A stretch of DNA of 64,000 nucleotides. It comes from Lonicera japonica. Its lineage: Eukaryota; Streptophyta; Magnoliopsida; Dipsacales; Caprifoliaceae. Where the stretch lies: positions 23,189,017 to 23,253,016 of the forward strand of contig CM038466.1 in assembly GCA_021464415.1 (NCBI GenBank), given 5' to 3'. The translations under genes and the position numbers were made by a program. The notes under the pieces are model-generated. The model worked only from the letters and a program-made list of their open reading frames with translations, was not told the origin of the DNA and did not search any database. Below, piece after piece: positions 35,669 through 48,199 of the stretch. Each line of letters opens with the position of its first letter. Position 1 is the stretch's first letter.

Positions 35669-35689
35669 TAAGACTAAGAGTCCATGTTG

Positions 35690-36240
35690 CAATCAATGTT
35701 TACCGTAGTAGAGTCCATTCGAGATCGGTCTTAGTCTTGATATTTTAGAAATTTATAACGTAATAGAATCAATGTTTAGAGTAATTTAGAAATTTATAAT
35801 ATAACATACTTATCTATTGTTTTCCTCTTTTTCATATACCAAATAAATCTTTTATAATACCACATTTAAAACATTAAAAAAAAAATTATCCAGATTTTTC
35901 TTACATGATTTTTTTCTGTAATTTGCAACATTTAATTTCTTTTCTTTTCTGTTATCTTTAATGCTAATTTTTTTTAGAAGAGTTATAGAGCCATACAAGA
36001 AAGTGCGTTTTGAATTGATTGTTCTTTTCTTTTTTATTCTCTTGAAGTAAGAATTGATGTTGGAATCAATGTTTATACTTTACAATAATAAGTCCATTTG
36101 AGATTGGTCTTGACAGTTTAGAAATTTATAATATAGCATCTTACATACCTTTTTTTACTTATTAGAAATTTTGAAAATATACTTATCCGGATTTTTTCTT
36201 ACATGATTTTTTCAAGTTACAACACTTAATTTCTTTTTTC
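35690..36240. repeat. Direct repeat, offset about 367 bp
   Basis: Shared blocks recur in order: AATCAATGTTTA, GTCCATT.GAGAT.GGTCTT, TTTAGAAATTTATAATATA, TCTTACATGATTTTTT and ACA.TTAATTTCTTTT. It looks like a tandem duplication of old, decayed DNA within an RNE intron. Confidence 0.65.
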
Positions 36241-37433
36241 CTTTCTGAATAATAATCTTTTCAACATAAAGTCAAAAACTCACATGTGACGTTCGTAGTG
36301 TTTTCAATACAGTAGGATATTTTTCACATACACTTATAAAAGTATGTAGAATAAATAAGATAGTAATTGGTATTATTAACGTACTAAATGAAATATAGAA
36401 GCAACTTGCAAAAAATATATTGGTATTGCAAGGATATCTTTCATTAATTTTTTCTTTTCTCATAGTTTTCAATACAAAATTTAATTTTATTATTAATATA
36501 GGATTTTCTTTATCATTAACGTAGTATTAATTTTTAGCATATTGCTAATTGGTGCTATAAGCTTATTCTTCAATATTTTTTAGAAATTTTATAGCAATAT
36601 GATTTCTTAAATAGTTCCGTAATTTTATGTAATTACTTTTAAATAATTATCAAATTAAATATAAGAAATTAATTAAGAAGTGTGCATGAGTATGCATGTT
36701 TTTGGGCTATGTATTCATTATATTTAACTTCTGTTTTATCCTGTTATTATTTATAATTTCTGCATAAGGTATATTATCATCGGGAATTATGTATATGCAT
36801 ATATTATCCATATTAATAAGTTTATTCTGCAAATATTTTTCAATGCAGTACTTTATGCAATTATATGATTATAACATTAATATTTTAGTACTAAATTTCT
36901 TCTAATATAGCAAACTGATTCATGTTTTATGTTTTTATTATGTTTACATATATTAACCTTTAGAAGAATTTACTTACATAATCACATGCAAGACACACAC
37001 AGACTAGTAAAACAAAAAGGACTAAACTAGGAATATACATGTTTACTCATGATTAAAAGTGTACGTTATAGCACATATATGCTATATATAGAATAGTCAA
37101 ATAGATAACAGAAAGCTGCTCCTGTAGCACCCCTTAAAGAGTGGGAAAGGGAATTCTAAGAAGTAAAAATAGAAACAATCCCGTAATTGATTTGTGGGTT
37201 CAAATTTGGGGTTACAGGCCCTCTCATAGAGCACCTGACTAATAAATGATCAACTAAATAAACAAAGTATACTGTATATATCTTCAATAAACCAACATAA
37301 AACACAAGCAAGCAAAAACCATGTGCAGAAAACTAGACATGTCGAATAAAAAAACTTTTAAAATTTAAAGCCCCCAATCACCAACTATATAAAAGTAAGT
37401 GTAAAACGGTGAAAAGATTTGGATTTTTATTAC

Positions 37434-37587
37434 TTGTTTGGCAGCAGCAAGGTTGACATCAAGAATAGCTTTAGCTTGTGAAGTCCCTTGACCTTGACTA
37501 ATCATACGATGCCCCCCATTCACATCAATAGAGACTAATGCTTCAGTTTGTTCAATCACCAGATAACCACCATTAGAGAGTGATACC
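37434..37587 (-). CDS. RNE: RNE-like exon 7 (first catalytic Asp)
   Basis: It completes an AGG codon and reads VSLSNGGYLVIEQTEALVSI, then DVNGGH, ending AILDVNLAAAKQ. SIDVNGG corresponds to the first catalytic aspartate of RNase E. 154 nt, boundaries TTTTACAG and GTAATA. Intact. Confidence 0.92.
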
Positions 37588-38226
37588 CTGTAAAACAAGA
37601 GATGTTATCACGCCTTGAAACATTAAGATTCCATATACATGTTTAGCCACAAATTGAAGGAAAACATAAATCTTACCAAACACACAAGAACGAGGAAGCG
37701 TCTACAAGTTGGCCAGTATAATGGTATTACCTAAGTATTTTTTTTATTTTTTTTTTTGCCCTTGATGAATAACTAAGAATATATAAATCATGTGCTCAGA
37801 GATTATATTGAAAACAAATCGAGAGAACAAAATTGCGATAAAGTTAAGCTCTGTATGACAACCCAAGAACCCCTAGAGGATCCCTCAACAAAAGAAGTTG
37901 ACTGACTACAATTTTTCATTTTTTAACTTACATATAAGGGATTGAATTTCCTTTGCAGAAAATATGACTCTTAATTTTGAGATTGTTATTTTTTGGCTCA
38001 AGAAGCCTTTTCAGACTCAACTATAAAGTTACAGTTATTTCAGGAGCGAGACAAAGATTTAAAAGACAGGTAATAAATTGGGATACTCGACAAACAACCA
38101 AGCAATGTAATAAGACCCTCCTAAGGAAAGATAGTACCACATCCAACCCATTAATCGCCTAGGAACCCTCTGGACAATAGGATGCCAAAAAGAAACGCTC
38201 TAGGATCCCACCCAACCAAGCTAACC

Positions 38227-38381
38227 AGTGAGAATAATTGTTATCAATTATTGAGAAAAGGGAGTACATCAATATATACGAAAGAGACCCTAAACATAAG
38301 TATATTTCCTTCTAATAAGGATTTCCTAATGATCTCCTAAATATAAACATTCTATAAATAAAATATATACAAAACTTAACA
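38227..38381 (-). repeat. 3' LTR of the Copia element
   Basis: 155 bp, running TGTTAAG to TTCTCACT on the minus strand, where the last base is probably a mutated A. It is preceded by the purine tract at about 38382-38394. Confidence 0.88.
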
Positions 38382-41300
38382 CTCCCCCTCAAGCTAGAGC
38401 GTACAAGTTGTATGTTCCAAGCTTGTTACAAATATAAGTGACTCGAGGTCCATCGAGAGACTTAGTAAAGATATCAGCTAGTTGATCATTCGATTTCACG
38501 TAGCTAGTAAGCAATCTCCCCAGAAAGAATTTTTTCTCTAATAAAGTGACAATCAATCTCGATATGTTTGGTCCTTTCGTGAAAGACCGGATTAGACGCA
38601 ATGTGGAAAGTTGCTTGGTTATCACATATCAACTTCATTTGTTGAATCTCCGTGACCTTCAGCTCCTAGAGTAATTGTTTCATCCATATGAGCTCACACG
38701 TCGCTTTTGCTATGGCCCGATATTCTGCCTCAGTAGTGGACAAGGAAACAACTTATTGTTTCTTGCTCTTCCATGAGACTAGATTTCCTCCAATGAAGAT
38801 ACAATACCCACTAGTCGAATGTCTATCACATGGGCAGCCTATCCAATCAGCATCAGAATAGCCAACAATCTCAGTGTAACCTCTACTTTCATACAGCAGG
38901 CCTTTACCTAGTGCCTTCTTTATGTATTTCAAAATACGAACAGCCGCCTCCCAATGACTATCACACGGAGCACTTAGGAACTGACTGAGTACACTCATCG
39001 AGAACACTATGTCAGGACGTGTCACGGTAAGGTAGCTGAGTTTCCTAACAAGTCTCTGGTACTTACTAAAGTCTGATAATGGACTCCCCTGATTAGGTTA
39101 AGAGTTTGACGTTTCAATCCATCAAAGTCTCTATGGGTTTGCAATTTGTCATGCCAGTTTCTTCTAAGATATCTAAGGCATACTTCTCCTGGGAAATGAT
39201 GATACCTTATTGAGATTGAGCAACTTTTATTCCTAAAAAGTATTTTTCCCTAAATCTTTTGTCTGAAAGTGGTGAAATAAATGTTGCTTAAGTTTTTGTA
39301 TGCCCTCTTGATCATTTCCCATAATCACATTATCGTCCATATAAACGACCAAATAGATGCATATGTCAGGAGATAAATGAGAGTAAAAGACAGAGTGATC
39401 AACCTTCACTATGAGTCATACCAAACTGACAAACAACCGAACTAAAGCGTCCAAAATCAAGCCCGAGGGGATTGCTTTAGTCCATAAAGAGAAGGACAGA
39501 GGCGGCACACCAGATTAGAACTCCCCTGAGCAACAAACCCCAGAGGTTGCTCCATATATACCTCTTACTGTAATTCACCATGAAGAAAAACATTCTTGAT
39601 GTCCAACAAATAAAGGGCCAGTGACAAATGGCTACCATAGAGAGAAATAGATGAACAGGGGACATCTTAGCCACCGGAGAGTACGTATCATCGTAATCAA
39701 GCCCATAGATTTGGGTATATCCTTTCGCAACTAGCCTGGCTTTCAGACGATCAACGTTTTCCATCGGGCAAAACTTTGGTAATGTAAATCCAACGACAAC
39801 CCATTGCTGATTTACCAGGAGGAAGAGGCACAAAGTCCCATGTGCCACTCGAATGCAAGGCGAACATCTCATCAACCATAGCCTGGCGCTAGCCCGGATC
39901 AGAAAGAGCGACTCCACATTTTTAAGTGTAGAAACAGGAGACAAAGACAATACAAAGGCAGTATATTATGGAGATAAATGATGATAACTCACAAAATTAT
40001 AAATGGGATAAGGATTACAAGTAGAACAGATACCTTTGCGTTCGGCAATGGGAAGATTCAGGTCAGGAGCCGGAACCGGAGGAGTAAATGGACTAAGATA
40101 TGAGACCGGTGGACTCGGTGATAAGTTGATGGGCTTGAATATAGTCTCAGTGGTAGGCTCGGTGGTGGGGTTCTCAACAAATATAGGTCGAGATTGGCAA
40201 TGGTAAGTGATTAGAGGAGGTGGCGAGTTGGCAGTAGGAGCCACAGGGTCAGAAGAGCACATAACTTGTGGAATAGGACTAGCATCTGATATGGGGGACT
40301 CACTCATATCAAGAGGACACGTAGGACTCTCTAAAGAGGGAAAGAAGATAGTTGTCTCAAGAAGATGATGGCTGTGGAAACAAGGTATCGTTTAAGGTTC
40401 AGGGAAAAACAACGATTACACTTTTGTAAGTGAGAATACCCCAAAAAGATACATTTGAGAAATTTGGACATGTAACTTATCTTTCCGTGGAGTAAGGTCA
40501 TGAACAAAACAAGTACAGCCAAAGACACGAGGGTGAACAAGATAGAGAGGCTGGGTGAGAAAATAACAAAGAATGAGGTACCTGATTTTCTAAAGCTGAG
40601 TATGGCATCTATTAATTAAATAGCAAGCGGTGAGGACTGCGTCTCCCAAAAAACGTTGCGAAACATGATTGTGAATAAGGATAGTACGAGCAGTTTCAAT
40701 CAAGTGTCTATTTTTCCATTCAACCACTCCATTTTATTGAGGAGTATGAGCACAAAAAGATTGGTGAAGTATGCCCTGAGAAGTCATAAAGGATTGGAAG
40801 GGGGTAGAAAAATATTCTTGTGCATTGTCACTACAGAAAGTACAAATAGCGGTGCCAAATTGGGTTTTAATTTCTGAGCAAAACGTTTGAAAGATGGAGA
40901 ATAACTCGGAATGATTTTTCATTAAAAATAACCTAAGTGCATCGAGAAAAATCATTAACAAAATTGACAAAATATTGCAAACCTAAAGTTGTCTTGAGAC
41001 AACTAGGACCCCATACATCATAATGAACTAGAGAAAAAGATGACTTTGCTTGTTTATTAACACAACTGGAAAAATAACTAACGAACATGTTTTCCTATCT
41101 AACAAGGCTGACACTCTAAAGATGATACACGAGAAAGACTCAGCACCATATTTTGTAGTTTTTGTAGGTTAAGATGGACATAAACGATGGTAAAGGGTGC
41201 AGATGGATCACTAGCAACACAAGCTACAGGGGTTGGTGGTGGGGTAAGGTAGTATAGACTACGGCACTCATGTCCTACTCCAATTAACTTCCTAGTACTC

Positions 41301-41851
41301 TGCTCCTGCACAAGAACTGAATCAGTTACAAAGGTAATGGAATGAGGCAAGGTTTGGGTTAATTTGCTGACTGAAATCAAATTGAAAGGACATCTAGGTA
41401 CAAAAAGAACATAATTTAAAGACAAGTTATGCAAGGGTTCAGCCTGTCCAATACCTTTAACTTTAGTTTGGGAGCCATCGACTAAGGTAACAATAGACAA
41501 TGAATCAGAATAAGTAATAGAATAGAACAATTTTTTATTACCAGACATGTGATTAGAAGCACCAGAATCAAGAACCCAAGATCCAAAAGATGATGATTGA
41601 GAGATGCAAGCAATAGGATTACCAGTTTGATTTACATAAGTAACGAAGATGGATTGCTTATTCTCTTGGAATTGCAGGTACTCAAGCATATTTAGTGGCA
41701 AGATACGGAAAACATAAGGATTAATTCTTCGCTTGGAACACCCATTAGAGACTTGCAGTATAAGCTAGAACAACACCAAACTAATGCTAGGAATATACCA
41801 TAAATATGCTAGAACACAAATCTTAGAGAGACAATCTAGAAAAAGTATATC

Positions 41852-44800
41852 TTTTTTTTGATAAGAAACAAGATTCCATTCATAATAAAGATTAAAAGTA
41901 CAAATATAGAGGGGACAAGGAGTCCACCAACCAAACATATAACCCACAAAAAGAAAATAAAGGAAATATAATCCTGCCAAAACCCATGGCCAACAATGCA
42001 CCCTTAGAATAGAACCCAAATATAATACAATGGAACATTATTCAAGAATCCAAGCTCTCCAATTGTTCTTGATGTCTTCCACTCTATAATTTTTGAAAGG
42101 CTTGGTGTTGGAAGCCCACAACGAAACCATGAATTTGACTCTTTCCCACAGCCACTCCTTTTCTTCTATCTTTCCTTCAAAAGTTCTATAATTCCTCTCC
42201 ATCCATAATAGCCAAAAGGAAGCGACTTTGACACATCTCCATAGCTCCCTGCCCTTAGATTTGTCTCTATAGCTATTGATTTCCAGCATAAGAAGACTCG
42301 TGCCATCTTTGGGAATGGCCCAACTAAACCCAAATTCTGCACAAGCTTTGTTCCATATGAAATATGAATAAGGGCAATGTAACAACAAGTGGTTCAAAGA
42401 TTCTGCATCGCTCTTGCACAGTACACACTAAGATGGGGAGAGGCAACAATTCGGTCTTCTCTTTTGCAACAGATCATAGGTATTAACCCTCCCGTGAGCA
42501 ACTAACCAAGAGAACACCTTCACTTTAGTGGGAATACCAATTGCCCAAATGACTTTTGAAGGAGCAAATTGTGGATGCGTTGGAGAATCGATAAGAGATT
42601 TGTGAAAAGAAGAGCACAAGAAACCCTCCCCTTTCAACAACCATCGCCTATAGTCCATACTCCCTGGAGACAATCTAACACCCTCAATGACTCAACAAAG
42701 AAAGATACTCCTCCAACTCTCTCTCATTCAAGTTTCTGGAAAAAGATAAATTCCAAGACACAATACAGTTCGAATAAAGAGGCTAAAGAAGCAATGGAAT
42801 CTCCTTTGTTCACGGAGAGTCTATACAAACGCGGAAACAAAGAATCAAAGGTTGTCTCACCCCTCCATTTATCCTCCCAAAATCTAACTGTGGAACCCCC
42901 ACCCACTTCAAGTTTTGTGTGCTCCAAGAATGATTCAAGACCATGAGAAATATATTTCCAAGGGTTTCTATAAGTCCCACTACTCACAACTTTGGAGTCC
43001 CACCCATTGTCGCTTAATCCATATTTGCTTCTAATGATGGAATACCATAGGGAATTTTGACTACGGGGGAATCTCCACAACCATTTTCCCAACAAAGCTT
43101 TATTTCGATTCACCAAATTACCAATGCCCAACCCCCCTTTATTTTTTGCTTTAGACACTATATCCCAATTTATTAAATGATCTTTTCTATTATTATCGCA
43201 CCCATCCCATAGGAAGTCTCTCGTTCTTTTTTCTAAAACATTTTTAACCTTCATAGGAATACGAAAAATGGACAAAAAATAAGTTGGAAGGCTTGCTAGA
43301 ACAGATTCAATCAAGATAAGTCTCCCACCTCTTGACAAGCAACCACCTTTCCATCCATCAAGTTTCTTCTTAACTTTTTCCAACACCGGATTCCAAAATT
43401 CCAAAGAATTTGGATTACCTCCAAGAGGCAACCCCAAGTACTTTACTGGCCAATTCTCAATCTCACAACCTGATCTAGTAGCCCACTCCTCTAACTTCTC
43501 CACCTCCATGTTAACACCGGCAAGTTTACTCTTAGTCAAATTTAGTTTCAATCCTGATATTGAGCAGAAAACTGATAACAACTTCACCAAATTGTTAAAT
43601 TTGCATTCATCACCCGATAAGAAGAAAATCGTGTCGTTTGCAAATTGTAAGTGTGACACTTCCACCATATCCCTCCCAATCCTAAACCCATCAATCACAC
43701 CTTGTCGACTAGCCTTCTCCACCAATCTACCCAGACAGTCCACAACTAATGTAAACAAAAAAGGGAGAGAGTGGATCACCTTGTCTCAATCCCTTGTTGC
43801 CCCAAACTTCCCCTCTAGGACGCCCATTTACCAAAATCGAAAAGTTAAACTGAAGACAAACAACCTCTAATCCACCTTCTCCATCTATCTTTAAACCCTT
43901 TTCTCTCCAAAACCTCATCCACAAAGTTCCAATTTACATGGTCATAAGCTTTCTCGAAATCAATTTTAAACACCACACCTTCTTTCTTTTTTGTTCTATA
44001 CTGCTCCACCACTTCGTTGGCTACCAGAACTCCATCTAGGATTTGTCTACCTTTAACAAATGCCCCTTGACACTCTAAAATTGTTCCCTCCATGACTTCT
44101 CTTAACCTTAATGAGAGTACTTTTGCCAATATCTTATATAAACTTGTTACTAAGCTTATTGGCCTAAAGTCCTTTATTTTGCACGAATTCACCTTTTTTG
44201 GAATTAAACAGATGTATTTCTCGTTCACACACCTATTAACAACCCCATTCTCATAAAATTCCTTAAAGAAACTCATTAGATCGCCTTTCAGGACATCCCA
44301 AAGTTCATGAAAAACAGCCATAGTGTACCCATCGGGACCCGGAGCTTTCTCACCATCGCATTCTATAATTGCACTTCTAACTTCCTCTTCCTCAAAGGGT
44401 CTTTCAAGCCATTCTGCCTTGGATTCTTCTATTGGCGCCCACTCCAAACCTTCCAACTTCCACTTTGATTTCATATCATTCGAATACAATTACCCAAAAA
44501 AAGTGATTATTTCGTTCACTATCAAATCTTCCTCTTCCAAAATTTCCCCATTGTCTTTTCCAATTTGTTTATTAAATTGTTGCCTTTTTTCATATTAACG
44601 ATTTTATGAATATAATTTTGAATTGTTATCCATTCTCGAACCCATTTAATTCTAGCTTTTTGTCTCCAAGAAATTTCCTCTTTCAAGATTACTTTTTCCA
44701 AATTATCTTTCAACTCACATCTATCTTTTCTAAAGTTATCATTAATGTTGCCAACTTCTTCTTTCAGGTCAATCTCTTTTATTTTCTCCATTATTGCTAT

Positions 44801-45333
44801 CTTTTCCAATCTAGAATCCCCAAAACATTCAATATTCCACTTTTTAATAATAGATTTCAAAGTTTTCAATTTATTCATGAACTTGAACCCTTCCCACCTA
44901 GTTTCTCTGTCTCCTCCCATCCTTGCGAAAAAATCTTCTTGAAATCCTTATGTTTAAGCCACATGTTCTCGAATCTAAATGGTGTCGGACCCCACTTTGA
45001 TAATGACGTGTCCAACAACACTGGACAATGATCAGACACATTTCTAAAAAGCGCCTCCATCCTTACTCTAGAGAAGCTTTCCTCCCACTCACTCGAAATA
45101 AGAATCTATCAATTCTTGTGCATACCACATTTTCTCTTAGACTTGACCATGTGAAACTTCCATTATTCATTCTAATGTCTCTCAATTTTGTTTCCCTTAT
45201 GAATGAGTCAAAATCCTTCATGCTCTTTGTTACCCTTCCTCCATTCGATTTCTCCTCTAAATATCTAACAACATTAAAGTCCCCCCCGACGCACCACTTA
45301 GGGGAACATAAGCCAAATAAACCGGCCAATTGA
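41852..45333 (-). mobile_element. 5'-truncated L1-type LINE inside the Copia element
   Basis: From the 5' side: the C-terminal half of the endonuclease (KWCVGGDFNVVR, SDHCPVLLD), a connecting region, and reverse transcriptase (APGPDGYTMAVFHELWD, CLIPKK, RPISLV, FVKGRQILDG, FKIDFEKAYDHVNW, LRQGDPLSPFF). The catalytic box reads FANDT, where FADDT is expected. Then KYLGLPLGG and the zinc-binding C-terminus ([28 protein letters not shown]). It ends in poly-A (poly-T at 41852-41859). Several frameshifts split it. ORF1 and the endonuclease N-terminus are absent. I could not find a target duplication. Confidence 0.9.
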
Positions 45334-45557
45334 AACGTGAATAATAAGTGAACAGTACCAGTGAATGATAACCTTGAACGGTACCGGTGAACAGTACTCG
45401 ACTACTTGGTGAACAGTAACTCGGGTTACTTTTTACTCACGACGGCTAGGGTTTGGTTACTATATGATGGGCAGCTAGGGTTTTGGTGATTGGTGGAACG
45501 AAGACACAGCAAACACGAGATTGGAGTAGGGTTTTTCTCACTAATCCTCTGATACCA

Positions 45558-45712
45558 TGTGAGAATAATTGTTATTAATTATTGAGAAAAGGAGTACATC
45601 AATATATACAAGAGAGAGACTCTAAAATAAGGATGTTTCCTTCTTGTAAGGATTTCCTAATTATCTCCTAAATATACACATTCTATAAATAAAATATATA
45701 CAAATCTTAACA
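45558..45712 (-). repeat. 5' LTR of the Copia element
   Basis: 155 bp, TGTTAAG to TTCTCACA on the minus strand, immediately followed by the TGGTATCAGAG primer site at 45547-45557. Confidence 0.9.
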
Positions 45713-45728
45713 TAACCCAATGATAAAT

Positions 45729-46022
45729 TGTTAGGAACCACCTCTCCCAAAAGCTTAAGCTATTAAATAGTGGACCAACAATATATATCATGTTCTTCAA
45801 CACTCCCCCTCACGTGCGACCCCTACTCTCACGTGGAGAGACAAATTAAAAACCAATAATGTGCATACTGCACAAACACAAAGGGGAAACAAATGCAAGC
45901 GGAAGGATTCGAACCCGAGACCTTACAGAACCTGAGCTCTGAATACCATGTTAGTAACCAACTCTCCCAAAAGCTTAAGCTGTTAAGTAGTGGGCCAACA
46001 ATATATATCATGCTCTTCAACA
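45729..46022 (-). mobile_element. TRIM-like miniature LTR element with perfect 5-bp duplication
   Basis: Two 74-bp LTRs (45729-45802, 45949-46022), each TG..CA ended, enclose 146 bases. The left LTR is followed by CTCCCCCTCACGTG, a purine tract on the minus strand. The right LTR is preceded by GCTCTGAATACCA, an initiator tRNA-Met primer site on the minus strand with one extra base. TAAAT flanks both sides (45724-45728, 46023-46027). It has no coding capacity. Relatives occur at 21061-21280 and, as an LTR fragment, about 3280-3330. Confidence 0.88.
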
Positions 46023-46340
46023 TAAATCATTAATCATTATACATTTATATATATACATGTTTTATTAATGTGTCTTCAATGTATTTGTGTCCTGCTTCAG
46101 AGTTTTTCGTGTCAGTAATGTCCATTTCGTGCCATATTCATGCCCCAACCATTTCCATGCGTCATAGTTTAGATCTATATAAATAAACTGAATCACACCA
46201 AATCTTTATGATACATACATAACACCAAAATAAAACTTTTGCAGAGGACTTCATGTATCATAAGGAACAGGTGAGTGCATATCTTGCAAAGCGCATAAAT
46301 ATGACTAAAGACTACAAAAAGTAATATGGTTGTTGCTCAC

Positions 46341-46465
46341 CTTTTACTGAGAATATTATTGAATTCTTCCTCAATGTTGTATTCGTCAAAAAGTGGAGTC
46401 CTCTTGTTGTATAACTCAACTCGATCACAAAGATTAGGAGCTATTTCCTGAAGATAATGGGTAAC
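46341..46465 (-). CDS. RNE: RNE-like exon 6
   Basis: It reads VTHYLQEIAPNLCDRVELYN and ends NNILSKR, matching RNE proteins between the S1 region and the catalytic core. 125 nt, acceptor GTCCAG, donor GTGAGC. Intact. Confidence 0.9.
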
Positions 46466-46954
46466 CTGGACATATATACAAGACAATAAGTGACCAGTGG
46501 CCATCAGCATAGACAAAAAATGCTCACCGATAAAAACTAAAGAAACGTCCCTACGTATACCCTAACAAATTAATGCCAATTGCAAGAGACCAAACTGAAA
46601 ACAAGATACGATTTGAATAAATAAGACACGATTTGAAAAAATATGGATCTCTCTCTATCTATCTAATTGTTCATATAAAGTATCTTCTTTCTTTTACAGT
46701 TTTGGTTACTTAATTTCTATCATACTTGTCATTATAAGTAATTCTTGTGATAAACTGATAATTTAATAAATTATGATGTTACAACTTTAAACTCATAGTA
46801 ATAGTCTAATAGATCATAATAACTAGCCCGCTCACTAGCTCTCACCTTCCAAAAAGTAAAAGAAAATCTAAACCACATGCCGCCATCCTGACTCCTGGGA
46901 CAATTGCGCACTAACATGCACTTATTTGGTATTTGACCATTCTCATACTCATAC

Positions 46955-46996
46955 CTCATGATATGTCCTTGGCGAATCAACTACCATGCTCTTCAC
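46955..46996 (-). CDS. RNE: RNE-like exon 5 (42 nt)
   Basis: A small phase-0 exon reading VKSMVVDSPRTYHE, between TTTTCAG and GTATGAG. It joins exons 4 and 6 in the conserved order. Confidence 0.88.
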
Positions 46997-47122
46997 CTGA
47001 AAATAGGCCAATGAAATAGCACAATTAGATAAATAACGTAAAATGTTGGGCAGTAAAATTAAATGTATCAACCGAGCAAGTTCTAAGCACAATAATATTG
47101 AAGTACATGCATATGATTTCAC

Positions 47123-47441
47123 CTTCTCATTGAAATAGTCCTGGGCAACAGAGAGTGTTTGACCCATTGCTCTATGCAAAAGAACAGGAACTGCTCCTTC
47201 TACACCTTCATCTGCAGCTAGAGCTGCAGATTTTGCATTTTCAAGTATAGCTTTCCAAGTTGAAAGCAGCCCATCCAAGTCTTTCTGCAATTCCTCCAAG
47301 GAATGACCAGCAGCAACAGTCCTTAGAATCAAACCATAACCCTGGAGGCCGCAAAGTTTTGGCCACAACTTTCAAGCGTGTACGCTCAAAACCGGATATC
47401 TTCTTTGAAATTCCTATGTTATTGCTTTGAGTACTCAAAAT
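47123..47441 (-). CDS. RNE: RNE-like exon 4 with a +1 frameshift
   Basis: It starts ILSTQSNNIGISKKISG and continues to KTLRPPG. An extra base in a three-C run at 47340-47342 then shifts the frame; without it the conserved YGLILRTVAAGHSLEELQ and LLHRAMGQTLSVAQDYF follow. The exon is 319 nt, and its phase-0 boundaries need 318. Read as is, translation stops at 47241-47243, before the catalytic core. Confidence 0.88.
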
Positions 47442-47496
47442 CTGCAAGCCATGTAACGATGGAGACAGTTATAGTAAGGTTGTCTTTGGTTTGTTC

Positions 47497-48183
47497 TTTT
47501 TTTGATACGAAACAGAAAATTTGATTGCCACTTAATGAAAGAAAACAATACATATGCAATCAAGAAAATAAACAGACTAGTGGAAGAGAAATCCACTAGA
47601 CTGAACCCCCCCCCCCCCCGGGGGGGCTACTTGAAAGAGGCACACTTACACAAGAAACAGAAGACACACTTGGCTAAACAAAAAACTATTACAATCAATA
47701 CTAAACAGAAAGTATTCTGAGCAATCTAAGACGCCAGACGCCCTGGCCCATAGTCCTGTAAGAAATAACATGTGATCCCACAAATCCTCAACAGAACTAG
47801 ATTTCTCCTTCAAAAATACGTTTGTTTCTTTCCATCCAAACCCCCCAAGCTACCGCTAGAACCGCAAATCTCCATAGATCTCTGGCTTTACCGTGACCCT
47901 TATTAAATTGCCAATTCACTTCCACAAACTCCAAACATTTCTTGGGCATAGCACCAACCACCCCGAATGCCTTAAATAACCCTGCCCAAATCCACCTTGC
48001 AAACCCGCAATGAAGGAGAATATGATCAATGCTTTCATCAAACTGTTTGCACATCACACGCCAAGATGGGGACAAGCACCAAAAAGGCCTCCTCTTTTGA
48101 ACCACATCACATGTGTTAACCTTACCCTTAAGAGCAAGCCAAGCGAACACTTTAATTTTGTTCTTGGAATACATAATTCCTGT
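47497..48183 (-). mobile_element. 5'-truncated LINE fragment in an RNE intron
   Basis: An open C-terminal LINE segment (KVFAWLALKGKVNTCDVVQK, HCGFARWIWAGLFKAFG, VWMERNKRIFEG) is followed by a 3' UTR and poly-A (poly-T at 47497-47503). It differs from the other LINE families in the window. A C14G7 run lies in its 3' UTR. Confidence 0.85.
47606..47626. repeat. C14G7 homopolymer junction
   Basis: Fourteen C followed directly by seven G; seven bases on each side can self-pair. Confidence 0.9.
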
Positions 48184-48199
48184 TCATTCAAGATTCCAA

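Larger units (their letters stand above)
38227..45712 (-). mobile_element. Ty1/Copia LTR retrotransposon in an RNE intron, degenerate and interrupted
   Basis: It has two 155-bp LTRs: 45558-45712 is the 5' LTR on the minus strand and 38227-38381 the 3' LTR. They are flanked by TAACC at 38222-38226 and 45713-45717. The primer site TGGTATCAGAG adjoins the 5' LTR (minus strand) and a purine tract GCTTGAGGGGGAG adjoins the 3' LTR. Order on the minus strand: protease (WVLDSGASNHMSG, 41701-41099), integrase pieces (40970-40331), Pro-rich linker (40307-39966), reverse transcriptase (ARLVAKGYTQ near 39750; YMDDN near 39340), and RNase H (YSDADWIG, 39025-38389). Domain order is Copia. Frames are broken many times. 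A gag region is not found; a LINE occupies 41852-45333 between leader and protease. LTR copies differ at several positions, so insertion is not recent. Confidence 0.92.

Noticed and set aside
42569..42946. 125-codon plus-strand ORF
   Set aside because: It is the opposite strand of the LINE reverse transcriptase region.
47797..48174. 125-codon open frame that could be taken for a host gene
   Set aside because: The motifs are those of a LINE C-terminal region and it is followed by a poly-A tail.
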